Below are positions 16,220 to 23,957 of a stretch of 64,000 bases of DNA, piece after piece (position 1 is the stretch's first letter; the number at the start of each line of letters is the position of its first letter). The stretch covers positions 62,001-126,000 of the forward strand of contig CAMYXP010000001.1 in the NCBI GenBank assembly GCA_947303085.1. Direction: 5' to 3'. The translations under genes were made by a program, and so were the position numbers. The notes under the pieces are model-generated. The model did no database searches and had not been told where the DNA came from. It saw nothing but the letters and a program-made list of their open reading frames with translations. Origin of the DNA: an uncultured Bacteroidales bacterium (GTDB lineage: Bacteria; Bacteroidota; Bacteroidia; Bacteroidales; F082).

Positions 16220-17208
16220 ACGACCTTCATTACCACGTTTCCAACCATCTGCAACGTTTTCACATTAATGCAATTGATGTTGTCGTTAACCGTGTGCCAA
16301 TACGGGAAGAAACATGATGTCCTGTCGTCGTCGCCGACAAGGTGAATCATGTCGATTGAAGGGATTCCGGCGTAGTGAATCATGTAGATGTGGTCGTCGT
16401 TGATAGGGTCGCCCAGTTCGTTCAGGAAATAATCGTCGTATCCCATGTCGCGTGCGGTGCGCCACACCTTGTTAAGCACCCATGCCGCATTGCCTTGTGA
16501 GTAATATTCCTTCGGAAAACGCGGGTTGGCGGCTCCAACCATGTCGAGCAAGATGCCGTAATATGCCTTGTAGTCGTTGATGTGCGGCTTCTGCGACCAG
16601 TATTGCGAACCCAGACCCCATGCGAGGTCGTCGTGTAGGTTGTCGTCGGCCCATTTAGGTGCGCCGTAATCTTCTAAGTCGAAGAAAATCAAGTCGATAC
16701 CGATGTTGTCTGAGATACGGTGCGTCTTCATCACACGTGCCATCTCCATCATCACGCCACAGCCTGAAGCGCCGTCGTTGGCACCGTCGATAGGTTTCTT
16801 CCAGTTTGCCTCGTCAGGGTCGTTATCGGCGTAAGGCCTTGAGTCCCAATGTGCTGCAACGATGATACGTTTCTTCGCATTCGGGTTGAACGCCGCGATG
16901 ATATTCTTTCCGTCGAACACCTTGCCGTCGTAGACTCGTGTCCTGAAATCCTGCACGAACACAGTGTCGGCGTAGCTTTTCAGCGTCTCCAACATCCACT
17001 CCGCGCACTGCTGATGCGCTGCCGTCCCCGGCACTCTCGGTCCAAATTCACATTGTTTCGCCACAAAATAATATGCCGAGTCGCCATTAAACGCCGGGAC
17101 CACAACGTTTTTCTTCTCTTGCTTATGTGTCGTCTGTGAAGGTTTGTTATCGCTTTCGCATGACACAAAAGTGATTAAAACAAATAATACAATTATTATC
17201 TTCTTCAT
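16207..17208 (-). CDS. Glutaminyl-peptide cyclotransferase, M28-fold lipoprotein
   Basis: The protein converts N-terminal Gln to pyroglutamate on exported proteins. It has 333 residues and a lipobox (LITFVSC, lipidated Cys17). The active-site pattern is that of animal-type (type II) glutaminyl cyclases: zinc-ligand Asp145 in GANDGASG, Glu179-Asp180 in FFDLEDYG, Asp222 in LLDMVGAANP, Asp272 in NDDHIYM and zinc His305 in YWHTVNDN. The order and spacing match human QC and the Porphyromonas enzyme better than M28 aminopeptidases. I chose the ATG that starts the signal peptide at 17208. Nine exported proteins in the window have predicted mature N-terminal Gln, consistent with a substrate pool. Confidence 0.87.
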   Translation of the reverse strand: MKKIIIVLFVLITFVSCESDNKPSQTTHKQEKKNVVVPAFNGDSAYYFVAKQCEFGPRVPGTAAHQQCAEWMLETLKSYADTVFVQDFRTRVYDGKVFDGKNIIAAFNPNAKKRIIVAAHWDSRPYADNDPDEANWKKPIDGANDGASGCGVMMEMARVMKTHRISDNIGIDLIFFDLEDYGAPKWADDNLHDDLAWGLGSQYWSQKPHINDYKAYYGILLDMVGAANPRFPKEYYSQGNAAWVLNKVWRTARDMGYDDYFLNELGDPINDDHIYMIHYAGIPSIDMIHLVGDDDRTSCFFPYWHTVNDNINCINVKTLQMVGNVVMKVVYSE

Positions 17209-17212
17209 ACTT

Positions 17213-17243
17213 AAAACTATCAACTTAAAAACTACTCTAAACT
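17213..17243. repeat. AACTTAAA/CTCTAAACTTT degenerate array
   Basis: The spacer between two minus-strand genes consists of AAACTATCAACTTAAA, ACTACTCTAAACTTTAC and similar units. A very similar string occurs at about 40045-40085 before cobB. Confidence 0.55.
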
Positions 17244-19715
17244 TTACTTTCCGCTTCCCATATTCATTTCGCCTCCATTGTCCTCGCCACCTTCGCGAGC
17301 GCGTCTCTCCAGCTCCATCTTGCCGAATCTGAATGTCACGCCGGCACTGATGCTTCGGCTGTTGAACTTAAACGAGCTGTACGAGATATAATACGGGTTG
17401 CTTGTGTTGTTGTCCCATTTGTTCCAGTTGAAGATGTCGTTCACGTTGACATGCACCGACATTTTCTTGTCGAAGAAATCGGCACGCAAGCCGCAGTTGA
17501 TTGCATACGACGGCTCCCGCTGAGCATAAAGCGACTGTGTTGCCGAACGGTAATATCCCGAAGCATGCACCTCGAGTTTGTTCCAGAGCTTCGCCCACAC
17601 GTTGAGTCGGAGGCTGTACGACCACATGTCGCTCTCCACTTTCTGGCCGTTGAACATCGTCGAGTAATACGAGTCGTAGACGTTGGCATAGAGTCTTACG
17701 TTGAAGAAGCCCGTCGGACGGTACATCACGTTGGCCTCGAAGCCGAGGTTGTAGGAGTTGTCGACGTTGTATGGCTTGGTGGCACGCACCCAGCGATGGA
17801 AGAACACGCTGTCGTAAACGTTCTCCGTCACACTGTTGACGCTGCCGTTGGAATCTCTGTAATATGCTGATAATCCGACACTTCCGAACTTCATAAAGAA
17901 CTTTGTCCAGCCAGCCTCCACCGAGTTGGTGTAAACCGATTTCAACTCCATGTTGCCTAAGTCGAGGCTCTCCTGATCGTATTCAACGAAGTTGGTGAGA
18001 TAACGCGCACTCGGGTTGCTGATTCGTCGCGAATAGTTGAACTTGAAGTTATGCATCGACTTTGTCCTGTAGGATAAATGAATCGACGGACGCCAGTTGA
18101 GATACGTTTTAGTTTGATGGTCAACCATATAGCCGTCCATGTTGCAATGCACCTCGTCGTATTCCATTCTGATGCCCGGCTTCACAACGAAGTTGCCGAA
18201 CTTATGCTGAATGGTGAGATATGCGTCGAATTCGTTGTCCCAACTCACGCGGTCGAGGGTGCGCAGGTTGTCCTGTTCGTAATTTGTCTCGTCAATCAAG
18301 GTGTCGTAAACGATATGATAGGTGTCGGGACTGTGCGAATAGGAGATTCCCAGCCCGATCTCGCCGTTTTCGATGTACGGGATGTTGTAGTCGATGTTGG
18401 CATCGTAGTTGAAGTCGCCGAAATTATTGTTGTTGCGATATCCTGTTAGGCGCTGAACGCTGTCGTTCGGGAAATAATAGGTGCGTTTGTTGACACTGTT
18501 GTTGTATCCGCCCCAATAACCTCCGTTCAAGCTGAAGGTGATATTATGTCCTTTGTTATTGAAAAGGTGCTGATATTCAAGACCTCCGTTCATACCGCTG
18601 AAGTAGTTGTCGCTCTCGCTGTCGGTGTAGTAATGGTTACGCTCGATGCCGCTTTCGCGATACTCGTTGCGGTAGTAGTCTTGCCATCCGTTGCTGCTGC
18701 TCCAGCTCGGCCATCCGCCCATCCAGAACGACACGTTGTTCATGGTGTCGATGTTGTATTGAAGGTTCACGAAGAAACCGCCGCCGTAGCTGTTTTCGGT
18801 GCTTTTGCCTTCATATTTTGTGGTTGTCGTGGTGTCGAGCACTCCCGGGTTGATGTCTGAATCCCTGAATGAGTAGCTGTAGCCGTTCTGGTCGTTGACG
18901 TTATGACGGTAATTGCCGTTGAGATATAGGTTGAACGATAGCTTCTCATTAGCGTAAACGTATGATACCCAAGGTGATACGTCGGGACGAGTCGAGCCGC
19001 GCACGCCGAAGCTCACAAACTGGTTTTTCTGCACCTTGGCATTTGTCACGATGTTGATGATGCCGCCGTCGCTCTTCGAGGCATAACGTGCTGAAGGATT
19101 GGTGATGACTTCTATGGTTTTGATAGCATTTGCCGGCAATTGCTGGATGTAAGTCTTGAGGTTTTCCTCGTTGAGATGCGATGGCTTTCCGTTGATCCAG
19201 ATTTCCACCGTCGAAACGCCACGCAACGTGATGTTACCCTCCACGTCCACTTCAACGCCCGGAGCGTTCTGCAAAGCGTCGGACGCTGTTCCAGTCTGAA
19301 TCGACGGGTCTTCGCTCACGTTGTACAGCGTTTTCTCGCCTTCATTGGCAAAAAGCGGCTTCTTCTCGGTGATGATGACTTCGTCGAGCTTCACCGCGCC
19401 TTCGTACATCTTAATGATGCCTAAATCGAGGTTGTCGGACACATCAAGAATCTGCTTGATGTTTTCATATCCGATGGCTGTAACCTGCAGTATATACTGG
19501 CCATTACGCACGTTGTCGAACTTAAAGAATCCTTTCTCGTTCGATGCCGTTCCACTGATGTAGGTGGTGTCGGCGGCTCGTATCAAACCGACGTTGGCAA
19601 ATATGATTTTTTCGTTAGTCTTGCCGTCGGCTAATGTTCCAGTGATGCTGTTCTGAGCGGTTAATATATTGATACTCAATAATATAAAACCAAGAAATAT
19701 AATTGCTCGCTTCAT
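17244..19715 (-). CDS. Outer-membrane beta-barrel protein of TonB-receptor type (OMP_b-brl_3)
   Basis: The 823-residue protein has a signal peptide (mature end LTA|QN) and an N-terminal CarboxypepD_reg domain (residues ~22-110). A TonB plug follows (~120-225: ASDALQNAPGVEVD, then NPSARYASKSDGGIINIVT), then a long barrel rich in aromatic alternating strands. It belongs to the SusC-unrelated OMP_b-brl_3 group; the transported ligand is not known. The tail is Gly/Glu-rich with RRAREGGEDNGGEMNMGSGK. It lies directly downstream of a sigma/anti-sigma/DUF4097-like operon on the same strand but has its own -7 box (19736-19743). Confidence 0.88.
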   Translation of the reverse strand: MKRAIIFLGFILLSINILTAQNSITGTLADGKTNEKIIFANVGLIRAADTTYISGTASNEKGFFKFDNVRNGQYILQVTAIGYENIKQILDVSDNLDLGIIKMYEGAVKLDEVIITEKKPLFANEGEKTLYNVSEDPSIQTGTASDALQNAPGVEVDVEGNITLRGVSTVEIWINGKPSHLNEENLKTYIQQLPANAIKTIEVITNPSARYASKSDGGIINIVTNAKVQKNQFVSFGVRGSTRPDVSPWVSYVYANEKLSFNLYLNGNYRHNVNDQNGYSYSFRDSDINPGVLDTTTTTKYEGKSTENSYGGGFFVNLQYNIDTMNNVSFWMGGWPSWSSSNGWQDYYRNEYRESGIERNHYYTDSESDNYFSGMNGGLEYQHLFNNKGHNITFSLNGGYWGGYNNSVNKRTYYFPNDSVQRLTGYRNNNNFGDFNYDANIDYNIPYIENGEIGLGISYSHSPDTYHIVYDTLIDETNYEQDNLRTLDRVSWDNEFDAYLTIQHKFGNFVVKPGIRMEYDEVHCNMDGYMVDHQTKTYLNWRPSIHLSYRTKSMHNFKFNYSRRISNPSARYLTNFVEYDQESLDLGNMELKSVYTNSVEAGWTKFFMKFGSVGLSAYYRDSNGSVNSVTENVYDSVFFHRWVRATKPYNVDNSYNLGFEANVMYRPTGFFNVRLYANVYDSYYSTMFNGQKVESDMWSYSLRLNVWAKLWNKLEVHASGYYRSATQSLYAQREPSYAINCGLRADFFDKKMSVHVNVNDIFNWNKWDNNTSNPYYISYSSFKFNSRSISAGVTFRFGKMELERRAREGGEDNGGEMNMGSGK

Positions 19716-19735
19716 TTTACACTTTTTTCAACTTA

Positions 19736-19743
19736 CAAAAGTA
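19736..19743 (-). promoter_or_regulatory. Promoter -7 box for the barrel gene
   Basis: CAAAAGTA on the plus strand reads TACTTTTG on the minus strand, 20 bases before the ATG. Confidence 0.6.
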
Positions 19744-19780
19744 ATAAAAAAATTATGCCGAACGGTCAAATTCGGCATAA
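19744..19780 (-). terminator. Intrinsic terminator of the DUF4097-like gene
   Basis: A perfect 10-bp stem (19753-19762 with 19771-19780) with an 8-base loop is followed on the minus strand by TTTTTTTATTAC. It separates the sigma-factor operon from the barrel gene. Confidence 0.85.
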
Positions 19781-19816
19781 AAATTCAAAGTATGAAAAAA
19801 AGATTATTAATTTTTA

Positions 19817-20869
19817 TTAGTTTCTGCGGATGTCAACGTCGCCGTATCTCACCGAGATGTCAAGCGAGCCGCTCTCTCCATCGCCGTAATGTCCTCTGCC
19901 GGCGATGCTTTTCGTGTCGAAGAATCCCTTGAAGGTGATGTCGCCGTACGATGCTCTAAGGTCGTAGTCGAATGAAGCGCTGTCGTTGAGGTATAAAAGC
20001 ACATCGGAATATGCTCCCTCGATATCGATTATTGGCACCAGAGTCGACACTGTAGCGGTCAAATCGGAATATCTCATGTCGGCAGTCAGCTTGTTTTTGA
20101 GGTTTCTCACCTTAATATCTGAATAAGCCGCCTCGTTAAATGACAGTTTTTCAACATTATCGATTCTTGCATTAGAATATTTGATTTCCAGCACTCCACG
20201 ATTCAAATCAGTGATGAAAATCTTGCCGTATTTCACTTCTCCGTCGATGTAATCGCAGCTGTTGATCTTGGCGTCGCCGTAGTCGAGCCACAGACCGAGT
20301 TGATTCACTTTGTCGATATTGACATTGCCGTATTTCACCTCAATGGAGTTGTCGTCGATATTGTTGATTGTGATGTTGTTGGCTTTGAAATCGCCGTACA
20401 TCAACTCTACACTGAGCTTCGTATTGGCCTCGTCGATGGTGATGTCACCATATTTTGCCTGCAGATCCATAGCCACGTCTCTCGGCACTTTCACGTAATA
20501 TTTAATGGAAAATGTGCCATTGAAAGTCTTGTATTTATAATCGCCGAACACTGTTTTTGCAATCACTTTGTTGCCGACTTGCTCAAATTCAACATCAATT
20601 GACTTGAATTTAGCCTCGACTTTTTTGCTATCGTCGCCTTTCACAGTGATCTTTACCAAGAAATCTATTTGTTGCTGATCCCATGCGGTGATGATGAAGT
20701 CGCTGAAATTGCCTTCCATGTCAAGTGCTGAATTCTCGCTGACATCGAATGTCTTTTCTATTGTTCGGTTAGCCTCGCATCTGTAATGTGTGCTTTCGTC
20801 TCTGTGACTGTTAGCTGTTCCAACCAGTGCCATCAGGCATAATGCTGTCAAAAAAAGAATTTTTTTCAT
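19817..20869 (-). CDS. Exported DUF4097-like beta-repeat protein
   Basis: The 350-residue protein has a signal peptide. The rest is built of short repeating beta units with the pattern YGDIxI / YSDIxV (for example KYGDITIDEANT, MYGDFKANN, KYGNVNIDK, DYGDAKINS, AYSDIKVRN, RYSDLTATV, SYGDITFKG, RYGDVDIRR). This is typical of DUF4097/adhesin-like beta-helical domains often found beside anti-sigma or PadR-type regulators. It is the last gene of an operon with an ECF sigma factor and a small membrane protein, 4 bases after the latter. It may be an envelope sensor or structural output of that system; its function is unknown. Confidence 0.75.
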   Translation of the reverse strand: MKKILFLTALCLMALVGTANSHRDESTHYRCEANRTIEKTFDVSENSALDMEGNFSDFIITAWDQQQIDFLVKITVKGDDSKKVEAKFKSIDVEFEQVGNKVIAKTVFGDYKYKTFNGTFSIKYYVKVPRDVAMDLQAKYGDITIDEANTKLSVELMYGDFKANNITINNIDDNSIEVKYGNVNIDKVNQLGLWLDYGDAKINSCDYIDGEVKYGKIFITDLNRGVLEIKYSNARIDNVEKLSFNEAAYSDIKVRNLKNKLTADMRYSDLTATVSTLVPIIDIEGAYSDVLLYLNDSASFDYDLRASYGDITFKGFFDTKSIAGRGHYGDGESGSLDISVRYGDVDIRRN

Positions 20870-20873
20870 AATC

Positions 20874-21395
20874 TTATTTGTTTAATTTATCAGTTAATAA
20901 TTCTAATGTTCTCAAATTTTTGTCATAAATCTGCTCGGCGAGAGCCATCTGGCGTTCTTCCGGCATCGGTGCCATCTCTGCAAACACGTCGCCCATGTCG
21001 AGCAGGTCGTGAATCACCGCGTTGATCTGCATCTTGGTCGAGTCGTCGACGTTTTTCATCACTTCTTCGAGGTTATAGATGGCTTCGTCGACTCTGTCGT
21101 TGTACACCTTACGCATCTCAACTAATCTATTGTCAGCGGTTTGTGGCACTTGGTCGGTTATTGTGCCGGCATCGAATTTCAATCCTGTCACAATCACGAA
21201 TACCGCTACTGCCGCTGCTGCCGCTATTGTGGTCCAAGTTAACCAAAGACGCCTGTCATTCCGAGCGCCTTCGGCGCGAGGAACCTGCTGCGCTTTTTGT
21301 GTAAGCCTTTTCTCGAACCTCTCGCGGCTTCCCTCCGGCATCTTCACATCATCAAATGCCTCTCGGTTGTTTCTTATTTTTTGTTCTATATTCAT
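20874..21395 (-). CDS. Small single-pass membrane protein, putative anti-sigma factor
   Basis: The 173-residue protein has an N-terminal cytoplasmic region (MNIEQKIRNNREAF...GSRERFEKRL), one membrane segment (WTTIAAAAAVAVFVIVTG) and a helical C-terminal part rich in Glu/Asp/Met. Its place directly after an ECF sigma gene suggests an anti-sigma factor, though I do not see a zinc-finger motif. I chose ATG 21395; upstream codons fall in a palindromic repeat pair. Unusually, a further copy of that repeat (21255-21286) lies inside the gene and encodes the linker VPRAEGARNDRR just before the membrane segment. Confidence 0.7.
   Translation of the reverse strand: MNIEQKIRNNREAFDDVKMPEGSRERFEKRLTQKAQQVPRAEGARNDRRLWLTWTTIAAAAAVAVFVIVTGLKFDAGTITDQVPQTADNRLVEMRKVYNDRVDEAIYNLEEVMKNVDDSTKMQINAVIHDLLDMGDVFAEMAPMPEERQMALAEQIYDKNLRTLELLTDKLNK
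21255..21286 (+). repeat. Dispersed palindromic repeat copy inside the putative anti-sigma gene
   Basis: GTCATTCCGAGCGCC...GCGAGGAACCT, read in frame on the minus strand as part of the coding sequence. It keeps the frame open. Confidence 0.8.
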
Positions 21396-21429
21396 GTTTA
21401 TTTGTTTGTTTCGTTTTATTTGTTTGGGT

Positions 21430-21452
21430 TTCCTCGCTCCGCTCGGAATGAC
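21430..21452 (-). repeat. Dispersed palindromic repeat copy, first of an inverted pair
   Basis: TTCCTCGCTCCGCTCGGAATGAC, the reverse orientation of the family; paired with the copy at 21460-21493 after a 7-base spacer. Confidence 0.8.
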
Positions 21453-21459
21453 AACCGCT

Positions 21460-21493
21460 GTCATTCCGAACCACGTTAGTGGTGAGGAATCTC
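21460..21493 (+). repeat. Dispersed palindromic repeat copy that supplies the sigma-factor stop codon
   Basis: GTCATTCCGAACC...GAGGAATCTC. On the minus strand its sequence encodes the sigma-factor end NEIPHH and the TAA stop. Confidence 0.8.
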
Positions 21494-22027
21494 GTTGAAT
21501 TGAGCAGTTACGGTGGAGCGTAACTTCTCCAGCCCTCTCGCGTACTGCGATCTCACTGACGACTCCTTAATCCCCATTTTCTCTGCGATATCCGCGAACT
21601 CCATCCCGTCTATCAACCTCAGCGTTATCGTCAATCGGTAGCCGTCGGGCAAATTATTCAATGTCTCTTTTATTTTTTCTATCGGGAAATCTTCAAAATC
21701 GTCGTCTTCGTCTTCAATCTGATCGGCGGTGTTGTCGATTTCTTCGTAAAACGGATCTTTTCTTCGCCTCCTGAACATGTCGATGCTTTTGTTGATGGCG
21801 ATGGTCTTCACCAAAGCGACAAAGTCACGCTCAGATCCCCTGAAACTGTCAAGATTATCGAACGCCTTGAGTACCGCATCCTGAGTGATCTCTTCTGCAT
21901 CTTGGGCGTTCAGCACAATTCGGTAGGAGGCGTTGAAGACGGCATCGCAGCATAGGTCATACAACTTCATCATTGAAGGTTGGTTGCCGTTTTTTGCTCT
22001 GTCCAAAACTATGTTGAATCCTAACAT
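21476..22027 (-). CDS. ECF-type RNA polymerase sigma factor
   Basis: The 183-residue sigma-70 family protein has region 2 (YDLCCDAVFNASYRIV, DAEEITQDAVLKAF) and region 4 (LPDGYRLTITLRLIDGM, FADIAEKMGIKESSVRSQ, YARGLEKLR), with an acidic linker (EDDDFEDFPIEK) between. It directs core polymerase to a stress or envelope regulon. A small membrane protein and a DUF4097-like exported protein follow, so control by membrane-bound sequestration is likely. The last codons and stop are part of a palindromic repeat, so the C-terminus was probably altered by its insertion. Confidence 0.92.
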   Translation of the reverse strand: MLGFNIVLDRAKNGNQPSMMKLYDLCCDAVFNASYRIVLNAQDAEEITQDAVLKAFDNLDSFRGSERDFVALVKTIAINKSIDMFRRRRKDPFYEEIDNTADQIEDEDDDFEDFPIEKIKETLNNLPDGYRLTITLRLIDGMEFADIAEKMGIKESSVRSQYARGLEKLRSTVTAQFNEIPHH

Positions 22028-22089
22028 TTCGTCCGTTTTACACCTCTATAACGAAAGGAATTTGTTTTTGCTGCATCAAAAAATTAAAA

Positions 22090-22767
22090 TTATTCATTTT
22101 CCATCGCAAAAAGTGCCGCACGATTTAAAAACGAGTTGAAATCATAGCACGAGCGGAACTCTTCGACGACCCATTCCACCAGGTGGTCGGAATAAATCAT
22201 GTCGTCGGAAATTGGCTGATATAAGCAGAAGTCCTTGAGTTTCAAATACTCAGCGTATGGATGGTCGATAGGATAATCTTTCGGCACCTTTTTCAATTTG
22301 GAAGAGAAATCCATCGAGAAATTTTTCGCTTTTTTCAAAGCTTTCACAAACTCATCGCCTTTTGTGCTGATATCCTCGCGCACGCTCTTGGTGATAAACG
22401 GCTCGCACATATACATGCCCGGATACAGTCCGTGATGCCCGAGATATTCAGCTCCTTCGCCCTCAACGTGGAAATAATAGCCTGCCAATCCCGATTTTTT
22501 GCCGTTCGGACAGATAAACAAGCCGAAATGACGCTTGTAAGGACTCTTGTCGGGCGAGAAACGTGTGTCGCGGTAGAAGCGGTAAGTGCAGTCTTTCAAG
22601 GTCAATCCGCGTGTCAATGGGTCGAATTTTTGTACACCTATTAATATCTGCTCCGCGATGGCGTTGAACTTGTTCTGCGCGTTGGTATACATGTCTTTAT
22701 GCTGCTGAAACCAAGGTTTGTTGTTGTTTTCAACAATGAGGTTGAGGAATTCAAGTATCTCTTTCAT
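22090..22767 (-). CDS. DUF2461 / TIGR02453 family protein
   Basis: The protein of about 225 residues has the family features FLNLIVENNNKPWFQQHKD near the start, YRFYRDTRFSPDKSPYK (about 85-101) and GAEYLGHHGLYPGMYM. Function in this widespread family is not established. I chose the ATG at 22767 because the conserved start MKEILEFL follows it. The -7 box lies 12 bases upstream, at 22780-22787. Confidence 0.88.
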   Translation of the reverse strand: MKEILEFLNLIVENNNKPWFQQHKDMYTNAQNKFNAIAEQILIGVQKFDPLTRGLTLKDCTYRFYRDTRFSPDKSPYKRHFGLFICPNGKKSGLAGYYFHVEGEGAEYLGHHGLYPGMYMCEPFITKSVREDISTKGDEFVKALKKAKNFSMDFSSKLKKVPKDYPIDHPYAEYLKLKDFCLYQPISDDMIYSDHLVEWVVEEFRSCYDFNSFLNRAALFAMENE

Positions 22768-22779
22768 GGATTTTTTTTG

Positions 22780-22787
22780 CAAAAATA
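22780..22787 (-). promoter_or_regulatory. Promoter -7 box for the DUF2461 gene
   Basis: CAAAAATA on the plus strand reads TATTTTTG on the minus strand; divergent from the box at 22811-22818. Confidence 0.55.
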
Positions 22788-22810
22788 GCAATTAATTCAA
22801 ATATTTTTAT

Positions 22811-22818
22811 TATCTTTG
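22811..22818 (+). promoter_or_regulatory. Promoter -7 box for the 138-residue gene
   Basis: TATCTTTG, 32 bases before the ATG at 22851. Confidence 0.65.
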
Positions 22819-22850
22819 CAAATTGCAAACTATTTTTAACTTTAAAGCAA

Positions 22851-23267
22851 ATGGAAAAGCATGAACTCTCAAAGGATGAGATCATTGGATTAATTGCGGA
22901 ATTTAAGTCAGAGGTAAGGAAAAATCAAGCTAAAATTGACTTTTATAACGAAAAAATTGAAGAGCTTACAAAGATTTTAGGGGAAAATCATGTAACTAAA
23001 GGCAAAAAAGATGAAAAGACCCGTAAACCTTACCCATTGTCAAAATGGGATAATGTCGTTCTTGAGGTGATCAAAGAGAATGGCAAACCTACGACAAGCA
23101 AGGAAATTTACGACAAAGCCATGGTCAAAGCGGCCGAGAAAGGCATAGCGATGGATGCGTCGAAGATGAAATCGAAAATCAATCAGTGCCTGGTGAAACT
23201 CTCAGGTCGTCGCAACGATTTGAAGAAGATTAGATATGGCGGTAGGGGCTTTGCTTACAGCCTATAA
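22851..23267 (+). CDS. Unknown small protein: coiled coil plus predicted winged-helix domain
   Basis: I do not recognise a named family. Residues 1-48 are charged and likely a coiled coil (EIIGLIAEFKSEVRKNQ, then DFYNEKIEELTKIL). A basic linker follows (KGKKDEKTRKPYP). Residues ~62-138 look like a small winged-helix domain (WDNVVLEVIKENGKPTTSK, EIYDKAMVKA, then INQCLVKLSGRRNDLKKI) ending in GGRGFAYSL. That domain has the rhythm of HARE-HTH-like or other DNA-binding modules. The frame, promoter and codon use support a real gene. It overlaps the convergent udk stop by 6 bases. Confidence 0.75.
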   Translation: MEKHELSKDEIIGLIAEFKSEVRKNQAKIDFYNEKIEELTKILGENHVTKGKKDEKTRKPYPLSKWDNVVLEVIKENGKPTTSKEIYDKAMVKAAEKGIAMDASKMKSKINQCLVKLSGRRNDLKKIRYGGRGFAYSL

Positions 23268-23891
23268 CCCTTCTTTCTTCATTTGATTTAACTGCATCCT
23301 GATGCGGCTCGCCATGATGTCGATGGCTACTTGGTTGCTGCCGCCCTGCGGGATGATGATGTCGGCCAGACGTTTTGTCGGCTCGATAAACTGGTTGTGC
23401 ATCGGCTTCACGAAGGTCTCGTAGTGACGCAGCACATCAGAAACTGTCCTTCCGCGTTCCTCAATGTCGCGCTTGATGATACGCATCAGTCTGTCGTCGC
23501 CGTCGGTATCGACAAAAATCTTTATGTCGAGGCGTTTTACCAGCTCCGGACATGTCATGATAAGGATGCCTTCCACGATGACGACCTCCGTCGGCTTCAC
23601 CGGGATGACTTCCTTCGAACGGGCGCAAGTCACGTAGGTGTAAATAGGCATCGGGATGGTCTCGCCGTTTTTCAGCATGTCGAGATGTTTCACCAACAGA
23701 TCCCACTCGATGGCATCAGGATGGTCGAAATTGATCTCCTTCTTTGCCTCTGGCGAGAGACTGCCGTTGTCCCAATAATAGGCGTCTTGCGACACCACGC
23801 TGATTGAGTCTTCAGGAAGCGCCTCAATCAATTTCTTAACCACTGTTGTCTTGCCGGATCCTGAACCGCCGGCGATACCGATTAATAACAT
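23262..23891 (-). CDS. udk: Uridine kinase
   Basis: Uridine kinase phosphorylates uridine and cytidine in pyrimidine salvage. The 209-residue protein has Walker A GIAGGSGSGKTT (residues 5-16), SQDAYYWDN, NFDHPDAIEWDLL and VIVEGILIM, all typical of Udk. MHNQFIEPTKRLADIIIPQGG at the C-terminal part is also diagnostic. It lies just downstream of the methylmalonyl-CoA decarboxylase operon on the same strand, separated by a strong hairpin terminator. Confidence 0.95.
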   Translation of the reverse strand: MLLIGIAGGSGSGKTTVVKKLIEALPEDSISVVSQDAYYWDNGSLSPEAKKEINFDHPDAIEWDLLVKHLDMLKNGETIPMPIYTYVTCARSKEVIPVKPTEVVIVEGILIMTCPELVKRLDIKIFVDTDGDDRLMRIIKRDIEERGRTVSDVLRHYETFVKPMHNQFIEPTKRLADIIIPQGGSNQVAIDIMASRIRMQLNQMKKEGL

Positions 23892-23909
23892 AAAATATTG
23901 TTTTTCCTA

Positions 23910-23948
23910 TAAAAAAATGTAAGGGCGAATCATCATTCGCCCTTACAT
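23910..23948 (-). terminator. Terminator of the methylmalonyl-CoA decarboxylase operon (GGGCGAAT palindrome)
   Basis: A perfect 14-bp stem, 23917-23930 with 23935-23948, has loop CATC. It is followed on the minus strand by TTTTTTT. A close copy of the stem lies at 60182-60208, so this terminator is itself a dispersed palindrome. Confidence 0.88.
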
Positions 23949-23957
23949 ATAATCGTT

